Source of the DNA: Cercis canadensis
Taxonomy: Eukaryota; Streptophyta; Magnoliopsida; Fabales; Fabaceae
Direction of reading: 5' to 3'
Length of the DNA: 64,000 nucleotides
NCBI GenBank assembly: GCA_003255065.1
Contig: QAOA01002120.1
Span: 470,997 to 534,996 of the forward strand
Every line of letters starts with the position of its first letter. The stretch's first letter is position 1. This document shows positions 11,801-29,364 of this stretch, in pieces. The notes under the pieces were generated by a model. It made no database searches and was not told where the DNA came from. It saw only the letters and a list, made by a program, of their open reading frames with translations. The position numbers and the translations under genes were made by a program.

Positions 11801-13053
11801 GTCATGTCCTTAATAGAATAAGAAGAAGGATAAAATTCAACGGAGACATTGTTATTAGAACAAAATTGAGAAACAGAAACAAGATTATGTGTCAGGGTAG
11901 GAACGCAGTAGACATTATGAAGTTTAAAAGATGAAGAAGGAGTGTACAATTTAGTAGAACCAAGGTGAGTAATGGGAAGAGCCTTACCATTGCCAACAAC
12001 CATGTTATCAGGACCTAGATAATCTTGTTCAGAGTATAGGTTGGTTGGATCATTGGTGACATGATGAGAGGCACATGTATCTAGTAGCCAGGGATTGGGA
12101 TTAAGGGTGGGTTGAGGAGTGGTGTAATGTGCTTCAGGATTTTGTTTTGGTCGAAGGTGGAGAAAAAATTTATAGCAGCAGGCTGCGGTGTGTCCAAGTT
12201 TGAGACATAGTTGACAAGTGACAGTGGTGGTAGGGTTAGGCAGGAGAGGTTTGGTGAAGTTGGATTTCTTTTTTTAGGGTACTGGAGAGGTACGGTGTGT
12301 GACATTGGCAATAAGTGGTACTGCTATAGAAGAAGAGTCATCTGGTTTCATATAGTTCTCAAAGTCAACGAGCTTGTCTCTTAACTCCATGAATGAGATG
12401 GGAGTATCTCTAGAAGAGGCCCAGTAATGTCCTTAAACTCAGGAACAAGACCTTTGAGGGCATAGATAACAAGGTCTGAATCAGTGACTGGTTGGTTAGA
12501 AACTTGTTTAATTTCTTTTGCAAGATTTTTGAGAAGTTGAAGATAAGCGGAAACAGGTTGGGTGCCACGAGAAGTGGTGATAAGCTTCTTCTTTAAGGAC
12601 ATGAGCCGAGATTGAGACTGGTTTGCAAACATAGTTTGCAGATGATCCCAAGCCACTTTGGGGGTGGAGGGATGGCCAAGCAGAATAAGAATTTCTGGTT
12701 CTAAAGAAGTCATAATTGCATGAAGAATGAGTTGATCTTGTCGGATCCAAATGGTGAACTCAGGATTGGGTAAAGAAATTCCATCTGTGGTAATTGTGGA
12801 TGGTGGACAAGGTTTCAAACCATCTACATAGGTGAGGAGGTCATGACCTCGAAAAAGAGCATCAACAAGAGCTCGCCATGAAGGATAATTGTGGTGGGTG
12901 AGTTTCAGAGGAATATGTTGAGTAGTGAAGGAGATGAGAGTGGTTCCAGGGTGGTGGGCAAAAAGCGAGGAGAGACTGCTGGATGTGGAAGAGGACGAGT
13001 TTGAAGCACTAGAAGCCATGGTAGATGCTATTAAGCAACGTGCTCTAATACCA

Positions 13054-13221
13054 TGAAGAGACTGACACTTTGTATGGAAAGGAGAGATATTTTTCTATTG
13101 ATTTCTGTACGTATATATAGACACACGGTAGCTACACTGTAGCTGGTTCAAGTTTTTAAATATAACATAATGATAAACAGATAGCTATGAACAGTTAGCT
13201 ATGATAATAAACAAATGCGGA
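13054..13221 (-). repeat. 5' LTR of copia element D
   Basis: A 168-bp repeat matching 8665-8832. It is adjacent to the primer-binding site on its inner side. ATACC precedes the left LTR; only an imperfect ATCCC follows this one. Confidence 0.8.
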
Positions 13222-13769
13222 TCCCGTATTGCTGGGAGATACCACACGGGAGTTGAAGAAAATAAAGTAGTTGGAGAAAACGAACTTTACAAGATAAATA
13301 CCAGACTAATTAGTTGCCAGTTTCTAACTTTGAACTTGAGGAACTCATTGGTGTTGAAAATTAAGAGAGGCTATCTCATTCAAAAGTTATAGCATGCTAT
13401 AGTCATTAACAGAGACTTATAATAAGACTTATAGATAGCCTATACTAAGAGAAATTACTAGTAGAGAAATACCAATTTAAGTTTTAAAAATAAAGTACTT
13501 CGATTCTTATAAGTTACAATCAAAGTTACATTATGTCATTTAAAAATTTAACTTCAATCAATTATGAGATTAGCATTATTGTTATTGAAAAGAGAATTTG
13601 ACGACAAAATTTCATGTATTTGATGCTGTAGATATACAAGTGACCATAAAAAGATAGAATTAGTTTTTGTAGAAAAAGAAAAAATTGAAGAAAGAAACCT
13701 AGAATACAAAAACAAAGTATTGGTGGGTATAGCACAACTCTAAAAGAAAATCAAAAACAGAAATAGCTT
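13222..13769. other. Spacer and likely 3' UTR of the receptor kinase gene
   Basis: No gene was seen. The part next to 13769 should hold the 3' UTR of the LRR receptor kinase on the minus strand. Confidence 0.4.
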
Positions 13770-19860
<6,091 letters not shown>

Positions 19861-20529
19861 GTTAGGATGCAACTGACGCCTTGCTGTTAATTCTACTACC
19901 ACAAGTTGAAATCAAATGGCTACGAACAGAATGAAGACCTCATCTGATCAGAAAAAAACGATTTGATTCAAGGCAAGCAAAGGATCTGCATTACAATTGC
20001 ATGGAATGGAATATAATGTGGCTAGTATCACTAGTCAGTTGAGGCCGTCAAAAATATCAGCAGATTTCAGACGGAAGAAAAAGAAAGAAAAAGCTTATTC
20101 CTTTTTATTGATTTGCCTTGTCTTGCAAGCTAATCAAACGGTCCCATTATCCGCAAAAACTATCATAGTCCTTTCTATCTTTCCCTCTCCAAACTCTATT
20201 ATAATCATAACCGAATTGACATCTTACCGTTTTCTCCACTCCTTAACCAGCATCATGATAGTACTTCTCTAGTGGAGTGGACTTGCGACCCTTTTCTATA
20301 TCTTGCATCTTTTGCAACAAGATAGTGGTAGTCGTTCCATTAATTGATAGTTGTTATCATTATCAAGTTACTTAAAGACTACAGTTGGGAGTTTGGTGTC
20401 AAAAGGTCCCACCAATAACAGCATGGGTATTGCCTCTATGATGGTAGAGACAAATACCCCTTTATCCCCATGTCTCTGCCTAAATGAGTATCAATATATT
20501 ATGGTGCATGTTAGGGTAATTTTAGGGGA
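19861..20529. other. 5' UTR and proximal promoter of the receptor kinase, no other gene
   Basis: It lies directly upstream of the receptor kinase ATG on the minus strand. No coding trace was seen, and no promoter element could be called with confidence. Confidence 0.4.
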
Positions 20530-20790
20530 TAGCGTTACCCTTCATCCAGTCAATTAGGTTTTGGTGGGACCCAACTAGCAAAAATGACACGATATAAAAA
20601 AATATGGCAAACAAAAAATTTCAACTTCTACAAAAAAAAAAAATGAATTTGGCATATTTTCCCCATATCAATGTCATTTTTATATTTAATAAGAAACTGT
20701 GCATTCTGTCACATACTAGGTGATTTAATTTTTCAATATCTTTACAACGACACGAAAATTACTAAGTGATTTCCTGTGTGCTCACCCCCA
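20530..20790. mobile_element. Fold-back MITE-like element, copy 3 (worn)
   Basis: The right arm, read on the minus strand (ATCACTTAGTAATTTTCGTG, then CAGTTTCTTATTAAATAT and a GGGGAAAATATGCC tip), follows the same arm pattern as copies 1 and 2. The left arm is shortened. It lies about 0.7-0.9 kb upstream of the receptor kinase ATG. Confidence 0.5.
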
Positions 20791-21725
20791 AATAACCCAA
20801 TATTGCATAACAATCTCCATATATTATACAGATACACATAAAACTCATCTTCAAGTTCCGCTAAATCTAAAAAAGAATAAGATTATATTTATGTTTATTG
20901 AAAACTGTCACCAAATGTAATACCAAATTCATGTAGTAACCTCCAAGAAGAAAATAAGTTAGAGTCCGTCAAGAAAAATAATATAGCAACCAGTTGATAT
21001 AATTCCTTAGAGCATGAACCGGGGCTATATTCTCAAACGTGGCAATATTCGGTTAATTAATGGGATGAGAATGAGCTTATTTAATTTGGATCGGACGCTT
21101 TGAAGCTTCATGAAATGTCGTATATTGTTTGCTATATAATTTTCTTTTAAAACAAACCCAAGCGGAGGATTTGGTTTAGATTATTTACTGCCAACGGCTT
21201 CAAATTTTAATTTTTAGACAAAATAGTTGTTAATTATGGTAGGAACTGTGCTTTTTTATAACATATCAGAGTACCCACATAATAATGTTGTAAGATCTTG
21301 TTAATAAAGTGAAGCATACACAATATCGAAAGCAAATTCAAAATTATGTTAAGTATGTTGATATTTTAGTGGTGAATGCCAGTGCCTTTTGCACTAAAGC
21401 GTTTTTTTTTTTTTAGTTTAGGACCTGAGCGTCCTTTTCCCTAATAAAAATTGAAAAAACAATCCACAAGAACACCCTGCTTCAGCAATTCAAGAGACTC
21501 GTATTCATCTCGAGGCACTTAAGGGAAAGGAGAAATATACCAGTATTAATCCTAGGAATGCTATAAAACAAAGCCATATAAAATAATTAGGTGCACAGCA
21601 TTATATAGCTGCTACATCATGTGGTTTTATTCGATATAATACAATGCAGAGTTACCACAGTTCACATATTAACATCCCCAACCAGGTGGGGGCCATCCAA
21701 GAAATTCGAAAATGTGACTTCAGAT
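20791..21725. other. Intergenic region, no gene seen
   Basis: An AT-rich stretch between the receptor kinase promoter and the stop codon of the GRAM gene. The part next to 21725 should hold the 3' UTR of the GRAM gene. Confidence 0.4.
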
Positions 21726-24700
21726 TTATATGCGCCCTTCAACTGCGTGGGGCTGATACGTTCGGCGCCTGAGCTGAGAATCTGGATTGGGTTGCTGCAG
21801 AAATATTCTTGTCGGATCATTAGGATCAACATACCTGCAAAAAATCATTTTAGTTAACAATCCTACAAGTTTGAAAAATAAAAACTATAAATCCATGGCA
21901 AAACCATTCACTTACGCATGTCTCATCATCTCATCAACAGGAGTCTGAGCTGCTTGCAAAGGATCCAGACGAGACTCTGCCCCTAAATTAGCATGTTGAT
22001 TAAATTGTCTCACCGATGCAATCAAGTTGAAGAAAAGAGGGATAAAGGTTCCACACCCGCCCTCTTTGAACAAGATCTTAAACGAATGAGTGGAGTAAAG
22101 AGCTCTGTGTTGGTTTTCTGGGACTACCTATAGCCATTTAATACAACATAGGTTATAGAAAGAATCTAAAAAATAAAAGAAGAAGGATACAGAGTCATGA
22201 TAACAAACAAAACAAGATTAACTAACCCCCGACTGATATACTTACAGGCTCAACAAGCCCAGAAATATTGTTGCAGTGAAAAATTGGCTGGTTAAATTTT
22301 TCACCATTGATGTAAAGCTGCATAATGAAAAATTCAATGGATCAAAAAGGTATAAATGTAGTATATAAAAACATGGTTTATGGCAGCTGATTATCTTCCT
22401 CAAACCAAAAGAAAATATACAATGGCATAAGTTGCCCCAAGTGAATTAGCTTATAACTGAAGCGTGTATCAAATTATCTGCCAAGTAGCACTGGACCATG
22501 TAAAAGTGGAAAGCAGCAATATGCAAATACCATCTGAAGTCTTCCAGTAATTACCTTCGTCCCTTAATAATTATAGTTAAGGAACCTTGAAAAGTAAGTG
22601 TATAATTTTACTCTCATTATTTTCTAATATAATTTCATTTCCATAACAAAGGGCTGATGACATTGGAATAAAAAAATAACAACTATACATGCAGCATCCT
22701 TCAACATTCATTTTTTTCTACATCTATTCCCAGTTCAATCCTTTATAGTTTACATTTAGGATGAAACAAGAAATTGTTATATATATAGAAATGTGCAAGT
22801 TCCCATTATTAATCAAAAAACTTACATTGAGACAAATTTTACAATAATAGTCCTGAAGATTTTTCTAAATTTGCCAATGAAGTCCCTCTTTAAATTTGGT
22901 TAGTATGTATTCTTGAACTTTTACATACCCAGAAATGTTTTCTCTACCCTAACAGCCGTTGGTTTGGTAGACAATTTGCTGACATAGCAATTACTATTTG
23001 CTGATAAAGTAAAACATGCTACTTGTTTTATTTTTTTTTTTTGATAAAATGGCCATGCTACTTCCACAATCACATATATTACTGCAATAAGAAGACCTCC
23101 TTTATGCACAAGAACTAAACTGAATAAAGTAGCAATTTCCACACTCCATAACCGTTCTATATCACTCCTCCAACTATTCTGACACTATCAAAACCTGTGT
23201 CCTTAGTAATCCAGAAATTATCACAAGGTTTGCATTCCACTTAGGCTTGCAACAAGGCATTTAACTGTGCCGCATCACTTTTAATGATCCAGCTAATTGT
23301 GTCCATTTTGTACACATCAGCTCAACAGAAGGATGACATTGAGGCAAAATGCACGAGTACGGGACCAAATTGAGAATGTTTTCCACTTAGGGACCACATT
23401 GATAATGCCTCCAAAAGTAAGGGACCAAAATAGGGTTTTAGTCACCAACTTGTAACTTCGCAATATTTTATTCTGGTCAAGGTATTGTATTTGAGTCCAG
23501 ATTTATGTTGCTTAGGGTTTTAGAGATCTTAAGGCTCATGTCTAGAAATAATAGGGGTGTTTAGCCCAACAGAATTAGGAATCTAAACCCTAATCCTTGT
23601 GGTATTAGTTTTGAGGTCTATTTAAACAGTCGTAATGCTTTCCCATGGAATTACTTCAGTAGTTTTATTCTTAGAACAATTTCTCCTTCATTCCAGGTAG
23701 TTTTCACCAGAAGACCAGCCCCTGTTTGACTGAAGAACCAGCCACCGTAGGCTGCATTTGGATCTCTTTTACCTGTTCTTCGCTCAGATTCTCTCTAAAC
23801 TTGGTAGTTTTTGTTCTATGCTCTCTGTTCTACACCACTAGTATAGGCTTAGTTTGAGATGCTTTTTGCAAATGACTTCTACTTATTATATCAGAAGTAT
23901 TAAATTTAAGTATTTGCTACATTTTAAAATAATTTAAGCTTTTGGGTAAACTCTTCAGAAGCAAACTTCTGAAAATTGATGGGGCTTCTCATAGAGAGCT
24001 TTACAAACATGTTAGGAGAAGCTCTAAGAAGCTATTTGTATCTTTTTTCCAAACACAAAATTTAGTCCTCCTAACTTTTGTCATTGATTTCTAAAAGCAG
24101 CTCCGGCAAGCCACAACTAAGGGTGTCACAGCCTCACAAAATAAATCTCGCATTAAAAAACCAGGAGCAGTTCAAGGGTTTCTTAGCCTCAAACACACTA
24201 GAATTAATACATTTATCCAAAAACCCAACTTAGAGAAAACCTCCATTGAATCTTCTCAATGCTTTCAGAAAGAATATGAAAAGAGGGAACAGAAACAAAT
24301 TAGGTAAAACGGAAGAATTTAACCCACATTTATATTTGAAAAACAGTAGCACATACCAAAGGCATATCAAAAGCTGCAAAGTCTCCAACAGGCCTTTTAG
24401 CAACGAACACCATGCGTATATTTGACAAATAGATGGTTCCCTTTGTTTTGACATGATCCCCATGAGTTCTGATCATAAAGCCAAGAGTTAATAACAAAGT
24501 GATGAGTATATCAACACTTCTAAAATTATTAGACCACAAAAGGCCAAAACCATCAGTATAGCCACAGAAGAATCTTAACTGCATTAGTTATTTCTGTATC
24601 CTTCTTCCTCATAACAAGCTCAAGAATGATCCAAGTTGTAATTTACAATTACATCTAAAGTTGCATAATTTTACAAAGATAATTCATTTAAATAAGGAAA

Positions 24701-25919
24701 AACAACCAACCCAATTTTGCCAAGTATTCTTGCTATACAATTAACTTAGGACAAAAGGTAGACTGGTTGTGGGATCCAATTTTTACCCGAGGATACAACT
24801 TCTGGGTTTTCTATCCCTGCACAGACTGCAGCTTTCTATCTATAGTAGCAACTTCTTTAGGAAAAAATCAAATACATCTGAAGTTATACTTGCTCTTTCT
24901 ACATTTTTCAGTAAAAGTGGCAGCCCTCAAATGGTCCAAATTTTCCATCCATCTACTAGTATAAGCAAAAATCTTGTTGGAAAAGATAATAATATATTTC
25001 CTCAAAGAAAACTGAGAAACTTCATTTATCAGTCACTAAAAGGTAGCCAGGGAATTAATCAACCCAAAGCATCATTAGGAACTTGTAGGGACCTTCTTAT
25101 GATTCAAAAGCTGTTATAAATTTTTGTAGGATCTGTCCTAATTTGATGATAAGCAGCCCTTTAATCAACTTGGGAATAATAAATTGATCCAAGCAATTCA
25201 TCTAAACTCTCAATCACAGGTATTTGAATGAAGTTGGGAATAGTTGCTTCTTTTATTATCATCAATTCTCCAATATCAGTCTCCTTTCCTCAAATTCTTC
25301 CTATAAAGAATCCAGTATCAGTCTTCTTTTATCTTCATCCTCCTTGTCTACTTCATCGTTTTGAGAAATCAGTCCATAAAATTGAGAACTCATGCACTTA
25401 CCGCCAAGATGGGATTTTGGTGGCAATATTACATCTGATTTTTCCTCTGATGGATTTCTAACATTCGTTACTTATCTTATAATTTTAAATAATCCTAACT
25501 AAAACCCATTAATCTAATAGCTGTTGCTCCTTACAACTTACAAGAATTGCATAAAATCTTCTAACAAACAGTTTATTGGCTAATATCATGTCGCTTAATT
25601 TTTATTGTTTCTCCTACATGAATATTAATCCATACGTGATATATCTGTTCTAATTCCCCCGCCCCCGCCGCCAAGAAGAAAGAAAGAAAGAAAACAAATT
25701 GCGCAAAAACAAATCTTAATGAAAATAAATAACAACATGTGACATAGGCCATATACACGAAGCTACATTTGGATCAAAAAGTTGAGTTCCAGAATCAAAA
25801 TTTACGCACCCGGGGATCTTATCGACCTCGAACTCGACGCCATCTCTAGCCAAGACAAACATCTCGTTGACAAAAGGGACAGGCATCCCATTGGGAAACA
25901 GTTGAGGGTTTAGTGCCAT
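21726..25919 (-). CDS. Small GRAM-domain protein (WBP2/UPF0664-like), 5 exons
   Basis: Exons on the minus strand: 25919-25810, 24468-24357, 22317-22246, 22127-21916, 21834-21726. They sum to 615 nt, or 204 residues plus TAA, with GT-AG introns. The protein starts MALNPQLFPNGMPVPFVNE and follows the plant family related to animal WW-domain-binding protein 2 and to the yeast UPF0664 'stress-induced' protein. The GRAM domain spans about residues 20-135 (ARDGVEFEVDKIPG, KGTIYLSNIRMVFVA, FAFDMP-like AAFDMPL, FNQPIFHCNNISG). The C-terminal part has QAAQTPVDEMMRHAYVDPND and RIFLQQPNPDSQLRRRTY. GRAM domains usually bind membrane phosphoinositides; the role of this plant subfamily is not established. 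It is complete with no visible damage. Introns of 2.0 and 1.3 kb contain no recognisable gene. Confidence 0.92.
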
Positions 25920-27904
25920 TCCGCAGCGTTGTTTTATACAATATGGAAATCTATATTCAGACACCGGCAAACCTCAGATGGATTTTGGCGTTCACTGACG
26001 TTTCGATCGAATGCCAGCAATTATTCGCACAACTCGTCGTTATCTTAGGCTGAAGCGAACGCGGGGTTAGAATGTCCGACAGCAGCAACGCGGAAGGGTA
26101 CTGTTTCGGGGTTTCCAATTTTCCACAACTTTCTGGACTTTATTTTTATTCTTTTACCGAAAGCAAGTAAATCTGTTATATTTATTCTTCAAAGATACGT
26201 GGTTTGGTTATGATATTTATTTATTGTATTTTAAAATAATTAAATATGAGTTTTTAGCTTCAAAAATAACAAAGAGTAATAAAGAGCTAAAAAGAAAAGT
26301 TTTTTTTTGTAATTCAAATGATATTCGAATCTGTAGCCAAAAGTAAACAAAGAAAATAATATTTATAAAATATTTTATTTATTCTATTTTCAAATAATTA
26401 AACTTGAGTTTTTAGTTAAAAATACAAAAAAAGCAATAAAACAGTTAAAAAAACAATAAGGGTATTTCTGGTAATTTAAATATTTGTCATATCTATACTT
26501 TTATATATAGTATAGATAGAGCTGTAAATATTATGTATAAATTATATAAGTATCATATTTTTTGATTTTTTTTTATTCCTAGGTATGAGAACTTGCGAAT
26601 ATTTTTTAAATGGCATAAGAAATCATCTAAACATTTGTTTGTGATATATGATTATTATTTAGTATTATGTGACTATCATGTTTAAATATAAACAAAATAA
26701 TTACATAATACTGAGATATATTTTAATTATTTTATTCATGTTGCTGACACACACATAAAAAGTAAGTACCTTTAGCACTTTTTAATTTTTTTTTTTAAGT
26801 TCTAGAACTTGGTTAGAATTAACTCTATTTTTTTTTTTTTTTACATAAGAGTACAAAGTGTTACAAAAAATTAGGGCAGGAAAATACATAATAGAAATAA
26901 AACATGTGATTATAGGAGGTGCCATTAGACTAATGAATTATTGCCTATGGTTATTTTATTTAGTATATGATTATTATGTTCAAATATAAATAAAACAAGT
27001 TTTTTCTTGTCTTAAACAATTTAAGTTGAGAGGAGACTATTCCAATAAAATAAGTAATTATTCGATGCCATAAGTAGTATCCACAAACATAATTAACTAC
27101 TAAGATGTCTAGACCATAATAAAATCAGTATTTTGTGTACCAAACGTGCACTTATAGATCAATTGGTACACAAAATAAAAAGTATGGAATAAAATTAGAA
27201 ATTTGAATGGACTAAAATAGAATGGTCATTCTCATATCATAATTTGATAATTTTATAAAGAATCAATATGAAATAAAATTAGTATAATTTTTAAAAGTCA
27301 TAAATATCCTTTGTTAAAAATATGGTTTTATGGGTATTAGATAAGTTATATTTAAAAAAAAAAAAAAAGTAGTCTAGGTCATTTTGTAAAATTAAAAAAA
27401 AAAAAATGCATTAATTAGAGACATGGAATGAGCAATCCCACTTCTATGGGTTCTGGCCTCGAATGGAATGACCATTGTAGCAAATAAATTTCATGAAAGA
27501 GAAGTTCTAATAGAACCGTATACCAAACTAGCACTTACGAGCGATTGTTCCGAGGCATTAAAGCCAAATGCAAGTGACGGTAGGGAAAAGTGTACCAACT
27601 CATTGAAACTTGAAAGCAAAACTACTGAAGCGATCTACAACACAAGTCATAACAGATAGAGACTAAGCATTTTTACATCCATGAAGAACATAAATGATCA
27701 AGAATCAGACACTCTAGCAATAGCAGCAGTAATTTTAAAATAAGACATGTCGCTGCTAGCAATGCTAAAGCTGTAAAGCAAAGCGGTGATGTTGATTTTT
27801 CATATCAAACCTTAAACAGCAAAAGGTATGAGCAAATTACACAGAAAGAAAACCTAGAAGTGGGGAGGTGTTTTGTTAAACAGAAATTAAAAGAAGATTA
27901 TAAA
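25920..27904. other. Intergenic region upstream of the GRAM gene, no gene seen
   Basis: The first ~180 bp are relatively GC-rich and should carry the 5' UTR and promoter of the GRAM gene. The rest is very AT-rich with several A or T runs. No coding trace was found. Confidence 0.45.
26209..26490. repeat. Degenerate tandem duplication, about 160-bp spacing
   Basis: The segment from about 26209 (TTTATTTATTGTATTTTAAA, then GAGTTTTTAG) recurs from about 26366 (TTTATTTATTCTATTTTCAA, then GAGTTTTTAG) in the same order, with substitutions. Both halves end near TGGTAATTTAAAT or TGTAATTCAAAT. Confidence 0.5.
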
Positions 27905-28560
27905 AACTATGATGGGAGATGATCAATGCCACGTCATGTTGCCACCTCGGCAAACCAAAGTCAAAGTTATAGTTAGTGTTTAGTCAATATTGATAAGTTA
28001 GTTATTGTTCAGTTAACATGTTAGTTAGAAACAATTACTTAGAAGCTTCTAGGCAAAGTCTAAGCTTCAGTGACATTAGACTAGTATATATTGATGTATT
28101 GCAATTCAGAATACAAGTTGAATTCATTCTTTGGAAATCCCAATTTCACATTCAAGTTACATTTGCAATTCTTCTTTTTCTCTCTTCTCTGCATAATTTT
28201 CCTTCTGCACTTCTCTTCTGCATAACCTTTCTGTTCTTCATTTGCTTCTCTGATGTTGAACATGATTCTTCCTTCACTTTCTTCATCACTGAGAGACAAT
28301 GTTCAATCTGCTTCTTGAAAGGATCTTCAATTCTTACATGTTTCACTTTAGTAAAGTCAACAGTTGCACTTCATATATGGCATTGTTCTCTAATGAGATA
28401 CTGTTGAATCTACGGGTAGATCATCAAATAACTTTGGCTAAATGAGCATGAATATCGACCATGACTTGGTAATCAAACATCAGCAGTTGCAGGGTTTCAA
28501 AATCAAGGACCGACTCCAATACCATGTAGACAATCTACATAGAGAGAATCGCTCACCAAG
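27905..28560. mobile_element. Possible LTR-retroelement relic
   Basis: The stretch 27910-28170 has the look of a copia-type LTR: a CCACGTCATGTTGCCACC start-like region, repeated GTTAGT motifs, and a TATATA followed by a pyrimidine-rich end. TGGTATTGGAGT on the minus strand near 28535 resembles a primer-binding site. No partner LTR or coding region was found, so this is tentative. Confidence 0.3.
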
Positions 28561-29364
28561 TGTGATAACAGTTAGAAGCACTCATACAGGATTGAGGGAG
28601 AAAGGGAAGTAAAACAATAGAATTCAAGAAACATGTTGGGAAGTAAAACAATAGAAAAAGTGGTGAATGCTAGAAAACACAGCATCAACCGAGGGAGAAA
28701 GGGAGCCAAAATATCCAGATTTAATCATACAAAACATGTCATCCATGAAAGATGTCCCTCGAATCCTTGGATATCTCTCTCAAATACATGGTAAATCCTT
28801 CATTTTGGATCAAGTTCACTTAAAATAGAAACTACTACGTCAACTGTTTTATAATGACTAAATATTTAACTCAATCCATTGACTTATCAGATATTTATAG
28901 ATAAAACAAATCTAGTCATTTATCAATTGTTTCATGTGATGGCACTCAAGAAGGAAAAGATGAGGAAAGAATTAGCAAGGATGGATGCCATATAATCTCA
29001 ATCAGATTAAACACCAATCCCTTGGCCTCTATTATCAACAAAGTTTGCAACTCAAGTTCCATGGAATAATCAGTTGTAGGGTACTGTATGACATTGTTTC
29101 ACTAGAAAAAAATTAGTACACCAGTTTTGACTATTTTTCAATTTTCTATTGCTATTTGACACTTCAGAATTCAAGAAAATAAAAAAAAAAAAAAAATGCA
29201 TCCTAGTACATTGCAATAAATATAAAAGTTGCTTCAATGTAAATAATTAAAATAAAATGTTAGAAAGAAGCATAACATCTTGTCCATATGCTCATCTGTA
29301 GATGTCTCTGTAGAGTCAGTTGAATTACAGTTCTAGAATCTTTAAAACCTTAACACGAGTGTCG
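28561..29364. other. Region downstream of the DEG10-like gene, no gene seen
   Basis: No coding trace was found. The part next to 29364 should hold the 3' UTR of the DEG10-like gene on the minus strand. Confidence 0.4.

Larger units (their letters stand above)
8665..13221 (-). mobile_element. Ty1/copia LTR retrotransposon (family D), broken
   Basis: A copia element on the minus strand, read right to left: 5' LTR, primer site TGGTATTAGAGC next to 13054, gag (about 13019-12080), protease and integrase region (about 12000-10910), reverse transcriptase (about 10400-9690, with YIDDLLLTGND), RNase H (about 9660-8860, ending DILTKALPT) and 3' LTR. By eye the two LTRs differ at about 6 of 168 positions, which suggests roughly one to one and a half million years at usual plant rates. 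It is broken, with several breaks. Confidence 0.9.

Noticed and set aside
22600-24200. Possible retroelement text in intron 2 of the GRAM gene (near 23400-23750)
   Set aside because: Some wording resembles an LTR (leader-like pyrimidine stretch, TTTAAACAG), but no partner repeat, primer site or coding trace was found.
27221-27476. Inverted 11-bp pair AATGGTCATTC about 245 bp apart
   Set aside because: The arms are too short and the sequence between too AT-rich to call a MITE.
28018-28407. Open frame of 129 codons rich in Phe/Leu/Ile
   Set aside because: Its composition is that of translated T-rich DNA, there is no family resemblance, and the region looks like an LTR relic.
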